Positions 52,038 to 60,820 of a DNA stretch of 64,000 nucleotides are shown in pieces. The notes under the pieces are model-generated. The model saw only the letters and a list, made by a program, of their open reading frames with translations. It searched no databases and had not been told where the DNA came from. Source of the DNA: Desulfitobacterium chlororespirans DSM 11544 (GTDB lineage: Bacteria; Bacillota; Desulfitobacteriia; Desulfitobacteriales; Desulfitobacteriaceae); the NCBI RefSeq assembly GCF_900143285.1, contig NZ_FRDN01000010.1:62001-126000 (forward strand), written 5' to 3'. A program made the translations under genes and the position numbers. Position 1 is the first letter of the stretch. Each line of letters starts with the position of its first letter.

Positions 52038-52853
52038 TCAGGCAAGGAGCATGCGGTCGTTAGCCAACTCTGCCCCACTGCGCTTCTCAAACTGCTCGAT
52101 CAGGTGGTCCACCGTCATTTGCCGTCTTTCCTCCCCCTGAAGGTCCATGATGATTCTTCCTTCATGCATCATAATCGTCCGTGAGCCAAATTCCAGGGAA
52201 GCCTTCATATTATGGGTGATCATCAGGGTGCACAGCTTATCCTCTTCTACTATCTGGCGGGTCAAGACCATCACCTTTTTGGCAATAGCGGGGTCAAGAG
52301 CTGCGGTATGCTCATCCAACAGCAAAATTTTAGGTTTAACCAAGGTGGCCATCAGCAGGGTTAACGCTTGCCTCTGCCCTCCGGATAAAAGCCCGACCTT
52401 ATGCTTCATACGGTCCTCTAAGCCAAGATCCAATACAGCAAGCCGCTCTCTAAGCAGGGCTAATTCCTTTTTGGTTGCCCCGGGGCGCAGGCTGACGGGC
52501 TGCCCTTTGGCCAGGGCAATGGCTAAGTTCTGTTCAATGGTCATATCAAAGGCAGTGCCTTTGAGGGGATCCTGAAAAACTCTGCCAATCATCCTGGAAC
52601 GTTTATATTCGGGATGATAGGTAATATCCAAGTCATCAAGCAAAATCTGCCCTTCCTCTATCTCGTATACTCCGGAAATACAGTTAAAGAGGGTGGACTT
52701 TCCTGCTCCGTTGCCACCGATGACCGTCACAAATTCACCGGACTGCAGGGTAAGGTCCACATCAGCCAAGGCTCGTTTTTCATTGCTGCTCCCTATACCA
52801 AAGGTTTTGCTGACTCCTCTGAGTTTAAGCATGCGCTCCTTCATTCCTTTCAC
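52038..52853 (-). CDS. Tryptophan-type ABC transporter, ATPase
   Basis: 271 residues. Walker A GGNGAGKSTLFNCIS, Q-loop GRVFQDPLKGTAFDMTIEQNLAIAL, signature LSGGQRQALTLLMAT and Walker B KILLLDEHTAALDP are clear; DEHTAALDP is typical of this subgroup (partner of PF04392-type binding proteins, as in TrpXYZ). GTG 52853 overlaps the permease stop by 4 nt (GTGA). It is last in the T-box-controlled operon. Confidence 0.9.
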   Translation of the reverse strand: MKGMKERMLKLRGVSKTFGIGSSNEKRALADVDLTLQSGEFVTVIGGNGAGKSTLFNCISGVYEIEEGQILLDDLDITYHPEYKRSRMIGRVFQDPLKGTAFDMTIEQNLAIALAKGQPVSLRPGATKKELALLRERLAVLDLGLEDRMKHKVGLLSGGQRQALTLLMATLVKPKILLLDEHTAALDPAIAKKVMVLTRQIVEEDKLCTLMITHNMKASLEFGSRTIMMHEGRIIMDLQGEERRQMTVDHLIEQFEKRSGAELANDRMLLA

Positions 52854-53767
52854 TGCACATTCCCTTTGCTGCTTCCCTGGTGAGAAAAATGCCTGCGTTT
52901 CATGACAGCAAACTGCTTTTTCAAAACAGGAGTGGACATAGCTAAGGCTACAATAATGGCGGATACCAGTTTAAGATCGGTAGCCGGCATTCCTAGTTCC
53001 AGGGCAAAGGCAATAATCAGGCGATACAGAACAGAACCCAAAACCACAGCAATGAGCCGGCGCAGCAGGGTCCGTATTCCGAAAACCACTTCACCGATGA
53101 TCACCGAAGCTAAACCAATAACCACCATGCCCACACCCATGCTTACATCCACAAAGGATTGGTATTGGGCGATCATAGCCCCGGAAAGAGCTACAAAGCC
53201 ATTGGCCCCGGCCAGACCGACAAATACGGTCAGATCCGTATTCACACCTAAAGCTCTGACCATTTGATCATTATCTCCCGTAGCCCTTACCAGGAAGCCC
53301 AAGCGGGTATTCAGGAAAAGGAAAAGCAGAATCAGGCAGAGAAGCATCACCAGCAGGGCAAGGGTCAGTTGGCTGTATTCTCCGCTCATTACCTTTTCAA
53401 ATTCACTGAAGACGGTGGCCTTGTTTAAAAGGGCGATATTGGCCCGGCCGCTAAGGATCTTTAAATTAATGGAGTAGAGAGCCAGCATGGCCAGAATTCC
53501 TGCCAGCAATGCCTGAATCTTGAGTTTGGTGTAGAGAAAGGCGGCAATGCACCCGGCACCGCAGCCAAAAACAAAGGCCAGCAGCAGCCCGAGGAAAGGG
53601 TGGCCGTTCATGCATAAAACAACAGAGATGGCCGCCCCTGTGACAAAGCTCCCGTCCACCGTCAAGTCGGGCATATTTAAAGTACGGAAGGATAAGAATA
53701 CCCCCAGGGCCATGATGGCATAGATTATTCCTAATTCAAAGGAGCCTTGTAAGGCGAAGATGCTCAT
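52850..53767 (-). CDS. Tryptophan-type ABC transporter, permease
   Basis: 305 residues with about eight to nine helices, of the branched-chain/sugar permease superfamily; SFRTLNMPDLTVDGSFVTGAAISVVLCMNGHP at the start is typical of the TrpY-like group. Runs such as LRRLIAVVLGSVLYRLIIAFALELG lie near the end. It is 174 bp after the binding-protein gene, with a GGGACAGG repeat in that gap. It forms the channel with the ATPase that overlaps its 3' end. Confidence 0.88.
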   Translation of the reverse strand: MSIFALQGSFELGIIYAIMALGVFLSFRTLNMPDLTVDGSFVTGAAISVVLCMNGHPFLGLLLAFVFGCGAGCIAAFLYTKLKIQALLAGILAMLALYSINLKILSGRANIALLNKATVFSEFEKVMSGEYSQLTLALLVMLLCLILLFLFLNTRLGFLVRATGDNDQMVRALGVNTDLTVFVGLAGANGFVALSGAMIAQYQSFVDVSMGVGMVVIGLASVIIGEVVFGIRTLLRRLIAVVLGSVLYRLIIAFALELGMPATDLKLVSAIIVALAMSTPVLKKQFAVMKRRHFSHQGSSKGNVQ

Positions 53768-53917
53768 AGGGTGGTGGTCTCTCCTTTATCCGTTAAATTA
53801 TTGAGTGCAGATAATCAGCGAGACTTGGGCCAATGGTTGACCCTTATCTCGCTTGTGAAGGATTTAAGTTAAATGGGGAATATCGTCAAAAGGGTTCCTT
53901 CGTGGGAGATTGAGCAG

Positions 53918-53943
53918 GTGGGAGGACCTGTCCCCTTGTCCCT
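53918..53943. repeat. GGGACAGG-family repeat at the 3' end of the binding-protein gene
   Basis: GGTGGGAGGACCTGTCCCC followed by TTGTCCC carries the ACCTGTCCCCTTGTCCC arm seen at 37538-37573. It runs up to and overlaps the stop codon of the neighbouring gene. Confidence 0.55.
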
Positions 53944-54931
53944 ATTCGGTGAAGACCTCGGCAGCTTTCTGGAGAACGTCTTCCGGGATGGTTATGCCGA
54001 TGGTATCGGCTGTTTTTTGATTGAGGTAAATATCCATATCGGTCATAGATTTTACGGGGATATCGCCGGGTTTTTTCCCGTTAAGAATTTCGGCGGCCAT
54101 TTTACCGGTTTCTTGGCCAAGCACAGTGTAGTTAATGCCATAAGTCGCCAGGCCTCCGTCTTTAACCATAGAGTCTGCTCCCACATAAACGGGGATTTGC
54201 GCTTTGTTGGCAGCTTGGGCTACTGCGGGCATGGCACTGGCCACAGCGTTATCGATAGGAATGAAAATGGCATTGGCTTTACCGGTCAAGGAATTGACGG
54301 CCTGGAGCACCTCGGAGCTATTGGTTACTGTGGCTTCAACTACTTTGATATTTTTCCGGGCAGCGTATTCCTTGAGATTATCGATTACAGAAACAGAATT
54401 GGTCTCACTGGTGTTGTACAGTGCTCCCACGGTTTCGATTCCCGGAGTGATTTGCTCCGCCAATTCCATGATTTTTTCGGCGGAGACCCGGTCTGAGGTG
54501 CCGGTGACATTGCCGCCAGGTTTTTCCATGTTGCTGACAAGCCCTGACCCCAGGGGATCGGTGGCCGCTGAAAAGACGACCGGAATCTCCTTAGTCTCAC
54601 TGACTACCGCTTGAGCCGACGGGGTGGCGATGGCAATGATCACATCATAATTATTTTTGACAAACTTCTGGGCGATGGTTTTGAGATTGGTTTGGTCTCC
54701 TTGGGCATTTTGGTAGTCGATGATAATATTTTCGCCATGTTTAAATCCCTGGGCTGCCAGTTCAGCAATCGTGGCCTCACGAATGGTATTCAGGGAAGGG
54801 TGCTCAACAATTTGCACAATCCCTACGGTTTTTTTGCCGCCATCCGCTTTTCCTTGTGCCGAGCCGCAGCCTGTGAGAAGTAACGATAGGGCTAATAGTC
54901 CACTTAACATCACCGCAAATTTCTTTTTCAT
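53942..54931 (-). CDS. Tryptophan-type ABC transporter, substrate-binding lipoprotein
   Basis: 329 residues. A signal peptide with lipobox (LSLLLTGCGS) precedes a type I binding-protein fold: VGIVQIVEHPSLNTIREATIAELAAQGF, IIIDYQNAQGDQTNLKTIAQKFV, PVVFSAATDPLGSGLV, and the C-terminal hinge. This matches the ABC sub-bind (PF04392) family, whose Firmicutes members are often T-box-regulated tryptophan or tyrosine importers. The T-box leader upstream has a UGG specifier, which points to tryptophan. GTGGAGG precedes ATG 54931. Confidence 0.9.
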   Translation of the reverse strand: MKKKFAVMLSGLLALSLLLTGCGSAQGKADGGKKTVGIVQIVEHPSLNTIREATIAELAAQGFKHGENIIIDYQNAQGDQTNLKTIAQKFVKNNYDVIIAIATPSAQAVVSETKEIPVVFSAATDPLGSGLVSNMEKPGGNVTGTSDRVSAEKIMELAEQITPGIETVGALYNTSETNSVSVIDNLKEYAARKNIKVVEATVTNSSEVLQAVNSLTGKANAIFIPIDNAVASAMPAVAQAANKAQIPVYVGADSMVKDGGLATYGINYTVLGQETGKMAAEILNGKKPGDIPVKSMTDMDIYLNQKTADTIGITIPEDVLQKAAEVFTE

Positions 54932-55040
54932 CTGAAGATTCCTCCACTCTTTCTTTTTGATTAAGATAAAGATTGAGGGTTCTTCCCTGCAATATCCCTA
55001 CCATCCGCGGAAATGGCCGGGATTAGGCCGTACCAAAGCA

Positions 55041-55308
55041 AAAACGCCTGTCCCTAAGTCAAAACTTAAGGACAGGCGTATAAACCTGCGGTACCACCTT
55101 AATTGATGCATGAAATAAATCATACATCCTCTCTTGCAGAGTGCCATCACACCCTTAGCCCAATAACGCTGGCTATGCGTCGTAAGCTACTCATTGCTTT
55201 TCGCTCCGCCCTCAGGGGCCCATTTACCCGCTCCGTTACTTGCCAGGCTTCCACCTTCCCCGGCTCTCTTTAAAGCTGGTCTTGCGGTTTTACTTCCCCG
55301 TCAACAGT
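55041..55308 (-). ncRNA. T-box riboswitch, UGG (Trp) specifier
   Basis: On the minus strand the leader has an AGUA-type motif (GGAAGTAAAA), the distal stem I region with GAGAG and GGTGGAAGCC, and a specifier region reading AAA-UGG-GCC (UGG at 55222-55220). It then has the T-box antiterminator AAGGTGGTACCGC (about 55100-55088) and a terminator (ACGCCTGTCC stem, 55044-55079) followed by TTTTTG. UGG is the tryptophan codon. Uncharged tRNA-Trp should stabilise the antiterminator and turn on the ABC operon. Elements are read from sequence; the specifier position is by alignment to the usual layout. Confidence 0.88.
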
Positions 55309-55314
55309 TTAGAA

Positions 55315-55344
55315 CATCTTATCATACTATGGCGAGGGAATCAA
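55315..55344 (-). promoter_or_regulatory. Promoter of the T-box operon
   Basis: TTGATT (55344-55339), an 18-nt spacer and TAAGAT (55320-55315) on the minus strand place the start of transcription at about 55308, just before the T-box. Confidence 0.5.
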
Positions 55345-55368
55345 TAAAATTTTTCAGATAAAAAACTT

Positions 55369-56364
55369 TTAAGATACCCACTGATAGACGGTGTTTTTAT
55401 GGTTCTTGGCCACATACATGGCCGCATCGGCTCTTTCTATGAGCTCGTCAAGGGTATCTGATGAATGGCTGTCGTAAACCGCTACCCCGAAGCTGCCTGT
55501 GACTTTAATCTGGGCATGCAAATAGTCTACCTCAAGGGCTTCCACGCTTTCCCTCATGCGTTCCGCGACCAGGACAGCCTGCTCAATATCGGTATCCGGC
55601 AGACAAATAATGAACTCTTCTCCTCCGTAACGTCCTATAAAATCATAGGGCCTTACGTTATTGCTTAAGCAATCCGCAAATTTCTGGAGAACATAATCTC
55701 CTGCTAAATGCCCAAATTGATCGTTGACTTTCTTGAAATAGTCAATGTCGACCAAGATCATAGCAAAGCCTTCCTGAGTCCGCTTGGTTCGTTCCAACTC
55801 TTCCTGTAGCCGTTCGATAAAAGCCCTGCGATTCAGGGTCTTGGTCAGATAATCGGTACGGGCCAGGACTTCCGCATTATCCCGCGACTTACGCAGCTCA
55901 TCCTCGGCATTTTTGGCGATGGTCATATCCTGTATCTGGGCGACAAAATACTTGAGGTTGCCGCGTTCAGTGCGGACGGCGGAAATGGTTGATCTGACCC
56001 AAATGGTGCTGCCATTTTTATGGATATAGCGCTTAACTGTGGTAAAGGAATGGATATTGCCGGCAAAAACTTCTTGAAGATAGGGAGTATCTTTTTCCTG
56101 ATCCTCCGGGTGAGTCAATTCTTTAACAGCCATCTTCAACAACTCCGGCCGGGTATAGCCGCTAATCTCCCCATAGGCCCGGTTGATTTTTAGGAAGCGG
56201 CAATCAGGGCTGACTATCGCCATCCCTAACGCCGTGTGTTCAAAGGCATTTTTCATAATCCATACGTGAGCAACCTGGTTGACCACGGCCCGGCGATACT
56301 TTTTAGCATGCCATAAGCTAATGCCAAGGATAATAATCAAAACGATTATAAGCCCATAAGACAT
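55369..56364 (-). CDS. PAS-GGDEF diguanylate cyclase
   Basis: 331 residues. One N-terminal helix (YGLIIVLIIILGISLWHA) anchors a PAS domain (about 40-165, with PAC segment FVAQIQDMTIAKNAEDEL) and a GGDEF domain with active site GRYGGEEFIICLPD and the inhibition site RPYD five residues before it. It should make c-di-GMP in response to a PAS signal. GAGGG precedes ATG 56364. It stands between two ABC operons with no obvious partner. Confidence 0.9.
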   Translation of the reverse strand: MSYGLIIVLIIILGISLWHAKKYRRAVVNQVAHVWIMKNAFEHTALGMAIVSPDCRFLKINRAYGEISGYTRPELLKMAVKELTHPEDQEKDTPYLQEVFAGNIHSFTTVKRYIHKNGSTIWVRSTISAVRTERGNLKYFVAQIQDMTIAKNAEDELRKSRDNAEVLARTDYLTKTLNRRAFIERLQEELERTKRTQEGFAMILVDIDYFKKVNDQFGHLAGDYVLQKFADCLSNNVRPYDFIGRYGGEEFIICLPDTDIEQAVLVAERMRESVEALEVDYLHAQIKVTGSFGVAVYDSHSSDTLDELIERADAAMYVAKNHKNTVYQWVS

Positions 56365-56573
56365 AAGAACACCCTCTAAAAATACCTATGCTGATCTACC
56401 TTAATTTTATCTCAAAACCATTGTTTTGAAAATCAGCTAATCCTTAACAAATCATTAACAATTCGGCTGTTGGAAAAAGGGGTTAAGCCCGCGCTATCCG
56501 GCTTAATAAGAGAGGAGAGAACTATTTGAAATACAATCAAACAGCTCTTCTCACTCAAGAATTATTCAAATAC

Positions 56574-57587
56574 TTATTTAATATTTTTTACAGAATTCTC
56601 ACCAAAAACGGGGGTGATAATTTTTTCATAAGGTGCAGTTTTACTCAATTCGCCGGCATCCTGCAGAGCTTTTTGCAGAACATGGAGATCCTTTTCCAAT
56701 AAGATGGGATCTTTTTTCCAGCTGTTTTGTTCCTTATAGCGTTTCACAACCGTGGTTAAAATCTCTTCTTCCGTATCTGGAAAATGAGCTTTAATCGCTT
56801 GGGCGATTTCCTCCGGTGAGTGGGATTCTATCCAGAGTTGGCCTTTGTAGACAGCATTGGTAAACTTCTGGATGATATTAGGATTTTTCTCCATATAGCT
56901 CTTCTTGGCAAAATAAGCCGTATAAGGCACTTCGCCGCTTGCCTTGCCCAGAGAAGCCACAATGTGAGCTTTCCCCTCCTTCTCCATCATCGAACCTGTA
57001 GGTTCGAAAAGAATGACATAATCCCCTTGACCACCCAGGAAAGCTCCCGGCATAGCGTTAAATTGCATGGTGGTATCGATGAAAACATCCTTTCCCGGGG
57101 TCAATCCGTTGTTGCGGAGCACGTATTGCAGGATAATTTCGGGCATGCCCCCTTTTCTGCCGCCAATAATTGTTTTTCCTTTAAGATCGCTCCAGCTGAA
57201 GTCGGGGTCCTGCTCCCTGCCGATGAGGAAGGTTCCGTCCCCGTTGGTCAGTTGGGCAAAGACGATGGCATTATCTTCTTTGCCTTCATTGTACACGTAA
57301 ATGGTGGCTTCCGGACCGGCAAGACCAACCTCCACCTGACCCGTCAATACGGCAGTCATGACTTTATCCGCCCCGCCTCCGTTGGTCAGCTCAATCTCCA
57401 GTCCTTCTTCTTCAAAAAGGCCTTGAGACAGGGCCACATATTGGGGTGCATAGAAGATGGAATGGGTGACTTCCGAGACTCGGATTTTGGTGAGTTGATC
57501 TTGTTTGCCACCGGTGTTGCCGCATCCTGTTAATATTAGAGATACCACTAACACAAGGAACATAAGTAGGCCTAATCGGCGTTTCAT
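56574..57587 (-). CDS. NMT1/SsuA-type ABC transporter, substrate-binding lipoprotein
   Basis: 337 residues. A signal peptide with lipobox (VVSLILTGCGN) precedes RVSEVTHSIFYAPQYVALSQGLFEEEGLEIELTNGGGADKVMTAVLTGQVEVGLAGPE, the typical pattern of the NMT1/THI5-like, sulfonate/nitrate/taurine binding-protein group. The substrate (sulfonate, pyrimidine precursor or other) is not decided; no TPP riboswitch is seen upstream. GGGAGG precedes ATG 57587. It is last in the order ATPase-permease-binding protein. Confidence 0.88.
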   Translation of the reverse strand: MKRRLGLLMFLVLVVSLILTGCGNTGGKQDQLTKIRVSEVTHSIFYAPQYVALSQGLFEEEGLEIELTNGGGADKVMTAVLTGQVEVGLAGPEATIYVYNEGKEDNAIVFAQLTNGDGTFLIGREQDPDFSWSDLKGKTIIGGRKGGMPEIILQYVLRNNGLTPGKDVFIDTTMQFNAMPGAFLGGQGDYVILFEPTGSMMEKEGKAHIVASLGKASGEVPYTAYFAKKSYMEKNPNIIQKFTNAVYKGQLWIESHSPEEIAQAIKAHFPDTEEEILTTVVKRYKEQNSWKKDPILLEKDLHVLQKALQDAGELSKTAPYEKIITPVFGENSVKNIK

Positions 57588-57600
57588 AGTAACCCTCCCT

Positions 57601-58404
57601 TTATGAATCTGAATTCTTGACCAGGATCTTTTCGAACAAAACCACCCCCTGATACATTAATGCCGCAGCTATGCCCAGAATGAAGACGCTGGTCATAACT
57701 AAATCCAGCTTAAACACCTGACCTCCATAAACGATGAGATAACCCAGCCCCGCTTTGGAGACGAGGAATTCACCGACGATAACCCCAACCCAGGAGAGTC
57801 CGACATTTATTTTCAGAGCATTGACGATGGTAGGAAAGGAGGCCGGCAGGAGAACTTTGGTGAGCACCTGAATTTTTGTTCCGCCAAAGGTCTGAACCAG
57901 CTTGATTTTCTCTTGGTCTATGGATAAAAAACCATTGAGCACTTCCAGAATAGTCACAATCAGGGAAATAGCCAGGGTCATGACGATAATAGCCGCCGGA
58001 CCGGCGCCAATCCAGACAATGAAGATGGGACCTAGGGCAATTTTGGGCAGACTGTTGAGAATAACGAGATAAGGTTCTGAGACTTTGGAGATAAATTCAG
58101 ACCACCACAGGACGATGGCGATCATCGTTCCCAAGACCGTTCCCAGGATAAAGCCGATGATGGTTTCCATACAGGTAATGGCTATATGATGAAACAATAC
58201 ACCTTCTTGATGAAGGTTGATCATGGTTTTCAGCACACGGCTGGGCTGACTGGTAATGAAGGGATCCACAATGCCAGCTCGGGCACAGATCTCCCATAAA
58301 CCCAGGGCGATGATCAGAATTAAAGCCTGAGTCACTCTGACTTTGACTTTTTCCTGCCGTACTTTTTTCAGATAGGCCCTATGTTCCGGAGAACTATTAG
58401 ACAT
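57601..58404 (-). CDS. NMT1/SsuA-type ABC transporter, permease
   Basis: About 267 residues with six helices. The EAA loop KIKLVQTFGGTKIQVLTKVLLPASFPTIVNALKINVGLSWVGVIVGE is that of the SsuC/TauC/ThiX group. Two ATGs (58410, 58404) lie inside the 3' end of the ATPase gene; the second is better spaced from AAGGAG. The overlap means translational coupling to the ATPase. Confidence 0.9.
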   Translation of the reverse strand: MSNSSPEHRAYLKKVRQEKVKVRVTQALILIIALGLWEICARAGIVDPFITSQPSRVLKTMINLHQEGVLFHHIAITCMETIIGFILGTVLGTMIAIVLWWSEFISKVSEPYLVILNSLPKIALGPIFIVWIGAGPAAIIVMTLAISLIVTILEVLNGFLSIDQEKIKLVQTFGGTKIQVLTKVLLPASFPTIVNALKINVGLSWVGVIVGEFLVSKAGLGYLIVYGGQVFKLDLVMTSVFILGIAAALMYQGVVLFEKILVKNSDS

Positions 58405-59203
58405 GGACATCCAGCTCCTTCCATATTCCTTGAAAGTAGGTCTGGAATTCCGGCATATCCCTGGATTTTAAAGGGGTTCTCTTTGCACAATTCATGCGGA
58501 TCTCATAGATTTTCTTAATCGTACCCGGCCGTTTGCTGAGCACTACCACCCGATCCGCCATACTGATGCTCTCGGCAATATCATGAGTGACCATAATGGC
58601 TGTTTTGTTCTCTTTCTTAATAATAGTGTAAATATCTTCGTTAACAGCCAGGCGAGTCTGATAATCCAAAGCCGAAAACGCTTCATCTAAAAGCAGGATT
58701 TGCGGATTGGTGACCAGGGTGCGGATAAGGGCCGCTCTTTGTCTCATCCCTCCCGAGAGTTGGCTGGGGTATTTATTACGAAATTCATAAAGCCCGTAAG
58801 TCTGCAGGAGGTGCTCTGTATAAGCCTTGGCTTCCGGTGTCATGGCTTTTTGAATCTCCAGCCCCAGCTTGATGTTCTGTAAAATAGTCCGCCACTCAAA
58901 GAGATGGTCCTTCTGCAACATATAGCCAATCTTGGGCGATGTTCCTGTGACCACCTCACCCTCCACAAGAACTCTGCCTGCTGTGGGGGAAATCAATCCG
59001 CAGATAATGGATAGAAGGGTTGATTTGCCGCAGCCGCTGGGGCCGACAATACTGACAAACTCACCTTCATAAACATCAAGGTTGATCTCTTCAAGGGCTG
59101 CAATTTCTCCGTTAAGGGATTGATATTTCATGCCAAGGTTATGCAGCTCCACAACCTTTCTCAAGGCCCCTCCCCCCTTTCTTTTTGCACTCAGCACTTT
59201 CAC
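58397..59203 (-). CDS. NMT1/SsuA-type ABC transporter, ATPase
   Basis: Up to 268 residues. Walker A GPSGCGKSTLLSIIC, Q-loop MLQKDHLFEWRTILQNI, signature LSGGMRQRAALIRTL and Walker B ILLLDEAFSALDYQTR match SsuB/TauB. The frame opens at 59203, but GGGGGGAGGGG lies inside it; a TTG at about 59164 just after that site, before RKVVELHNLG, is an alternative start. First gene of its operon. Confidence 0.9.
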   Translation of the reverse strand: MKVLSAKRKGGGALRKVVELHNLGMKYQSLNGEIAALEEINLDVYEGEFVSIVGPSGCGKSTLLSIICGLISPTAGRVLVEGEVVTGTSPKIGYMLQKDHLFEWRTILQNIKLGLEIQKAMTPEAKAYTEHLLQTYGLYEFRNKYPSQLSGGMRQRAALIRTLVTNPQILLLDEAFSALDYQTRLAVNEDIYTIIKKENKTAIMVTHDIAESISMADRVVVLSKRPGTIKKIYEIRMNCAKRTPLKSRDMPEFQTYFQGIWKELDVHV

Positions 59204-59249
59204 TATCTGTAATAGTGTATTGAATCCCCCGAAAATGGGTGAGTGTTTG

Positions 59250-59295
59250 AGACATAAAAAAATCCCCTCCTCTGGGTAGAGAAGGGAATTTTGCG
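59250..59295 (-). terminator. Terminator of modBC
   Basis: AATTCCCTTCTCT pairs with AGAGGAGGGGATT around ACCC, followed by seven T on the minus strand, 8 bp past the modC stop. Confidence 0.85.
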
Positions 59296-59302
59296 CTTTG
59301 GA

Positions 59303-59971
59303 TTATGCCTTTGTCGGTTTGAGTATTTCCTGAACACCTTTATCAATCCTCATGATTTGGTTGCCGAGGATCTCCGCTTCACGGGGATCATGGGTGACCA
59401 GAATAAACGGGATCTGCCATTGCTTCTGAACTTTTAAGAGCTCTTGCTGAAGAAGGGCCCGGGTATCGGGATCCAGGGCTGAAAGGGATTCATCCAGGAG
59501 AAGGAGTTCCGGCTCCGTCATCAGCGCCCGGGCTAAAGCCACCCGCTGTTTTTCTCCTCCCGATATCTGCGAAGGATAACGCTTCCGCAGGTGACCGATT
59601 TTAAGAATGTCCAGAAGCTCCGTCACGCTCATTGCTTTATGAGAGGCTCCGGTTGCTGCTGCCTGCTTAGGCTTGCCATAGAGAACATTCTTTTCGATGG
59701 TCATATGGGGAAACAGGGCATAATCCTGAAAGACATAGCCAACCCGGCGTTTGCGAACCGGCAGGTTGATTTTTTGTTCTGAAGAAAAGATGGTTTTACC
59801 ATTAATCCAGATGTCACCCTGAGTAGGGTTCTGCAATCCTGCCAGACACTGGAGGACTGTGGTTTTCCCCGCTCCCGACGGACCGACAATGGCCAGAATA
59901 TGATTATCCACCTCAAAATCCACTTCCAAGGTAAAGGAAGGAAGTTTTCTCTGAAAATGCACCTTGACCAT
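59303..59971 (-). CDS. modC: Molybdate ABC transporter, ATPase, short form
   Basis: 222 residues. Walker A GPSGAGKTTVLQCLA, Q-loop FQDYALFPHMTIEKNV, signature ISGGEKQRVALARAL and Walker B LLLLDESLSALDPDTR follow ModC. The usual C-terminal molybdate-binding MOP domain (total about 350 residues) is missing, so control by bound molybdate through that domain is absent. ATG 59971 shares its A with the modB stop (TAATG), so the two are coupled. GGGAGG precedes it. Confidence 0.88.
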   Translation of the reverse strand: MVKVHFQRKLPSFTLEVDFEVDNHILAIVGPSGAGKTTVLQCLAGLQNPTQGDIWINGKTIFSSEQKINLPVRKRRVGYVFQDYALFPHMTIEKNVLYGKPKQAAATGASHKAMSVTELLDILKIGHLRKRYPSQISGGEKQRVALARALMTEPELLLLDESLSALDPDTRALLQQELLKVQKQWQIPFILVTHDPREAEILGNQIMRIDKGVQEILKPTKA

Positions 59972-60663
59972 TAAGCTATCCTCCCATCAGACTTGGCCGA
60001 GTTTCCCTTACCTTTTCCCCAATGATTCAACCCGAAAATGACCAGAAAGCTGAACAGTACCATAATCGATACGAGAATCCAGGCCTGACGGGTGTCTCCG
60101 GCTTCACTGGCAAAATAAATAGCCAAAGGCATGGTGGATGTCCGGCCGGGAATATTGCCTGCCAGCATCAGGGTTGCACCAAATTCGCCGAGGGAACGGG
60201 CGAAAGCCAATACAAAACCCGCCACACAGCCATTCCATGCTAAAGGAATGGTGACGGTGAAGAAGACCCTTAACTCTCCGGCCCCAAGGGTTCGGGCTGC
60301 TTTTTCCAATTGGGGATCCACGCTCTCAATGGCGGCTTTGACAGACTGGTACATCATAGGAAAGGATACCACCGCCGCAGCAATAATCGCTCCCCAAATG
60401 GTGAAGACCACCGTCACACCAAACAGCTCTCCCAGGAGCTTGCCGACAGGTCCGTTCTTGCCAAAAGTGTAGAGCAGGACAAATCCGACCACAGAAGGCG
60501 GCAGAACGAGGGGTAAGGTCAGAAGGGATTCCACAACGGCCTTTCCCGTGAACTGGCGCTTAGCCATCAGCGTAGCAATGGGAATAGCAAAGCAGACCAC
60601 AATCACCACGGCAGCCACGGCAACTTTTACAGATAGGATAATGGGTGAAAAATTAAAGTCCAT
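59971..60663 (-). CDS. modB: Molybdate ABC transporter, permease
   Basis: 230 residues, five to six helices. LLTLPLVLPPSVVGFVLLYTFGKNGPVG near residue 45 and the EAA segment EKAARTLGAGELRVFFTVTIPLAWNGCVAGFVLAFARSLGEFGATLMLAGN are those of ModB. GAGGGAA precedes ATG 60663. It follows modA by 158 bp with a stem-loop in the gap and overlaps modC. Confidence 0.92.
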   Translation of the reverse strand: MDFNFSPIILSVKVAVAAVVIVVCFAIPIATLMAKRQFTGKAVVESLLTLPLVLPPSVVGFVLLYTFGKNGPVGKLLGELFGVTVVFTIWGAIIAAAVVSFPMMYQSVKAAIESVDPQLEKAARTLGAGELRVFFTVTIPLAWNGCVAGFVLAFARSLGEFGATLMLAGNIPGRTSTMPLAIYFASEAGDTRQAWILVSIMVLFSFLVIFGLNHWGKGKGNSAKSDGRIA

Positions 60664-60715
60664 CTCTATTCCCTCAAATTTTCCCTCAAATTTATCGAAA
60701 GTCAGTAAAAACCAT

Positions 60716-60765
60716 AGGTATAATCAGCCTCAGCAAGAAAAACAAAGCCAAGACCGATTATACCT
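60716..60765 (-). promoter_or_regulatory. Stem-loop between modA and modB
   Basis: AGGTATAATC (60716-60725) pairs perfectly with GATTATACCT (60756-60765), with a further CTTGGC..GCTGAG-like inner stem. There is no strong U-run, so it probably partitions expression between modA and modBC. Confidence 0.5.
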
Positions 60766-60820
60766 TTAAATGCACTGTGTTTGTACTTTATGTTTTTTAT
60801 CTAAAGTAATTTCCAGCTTT

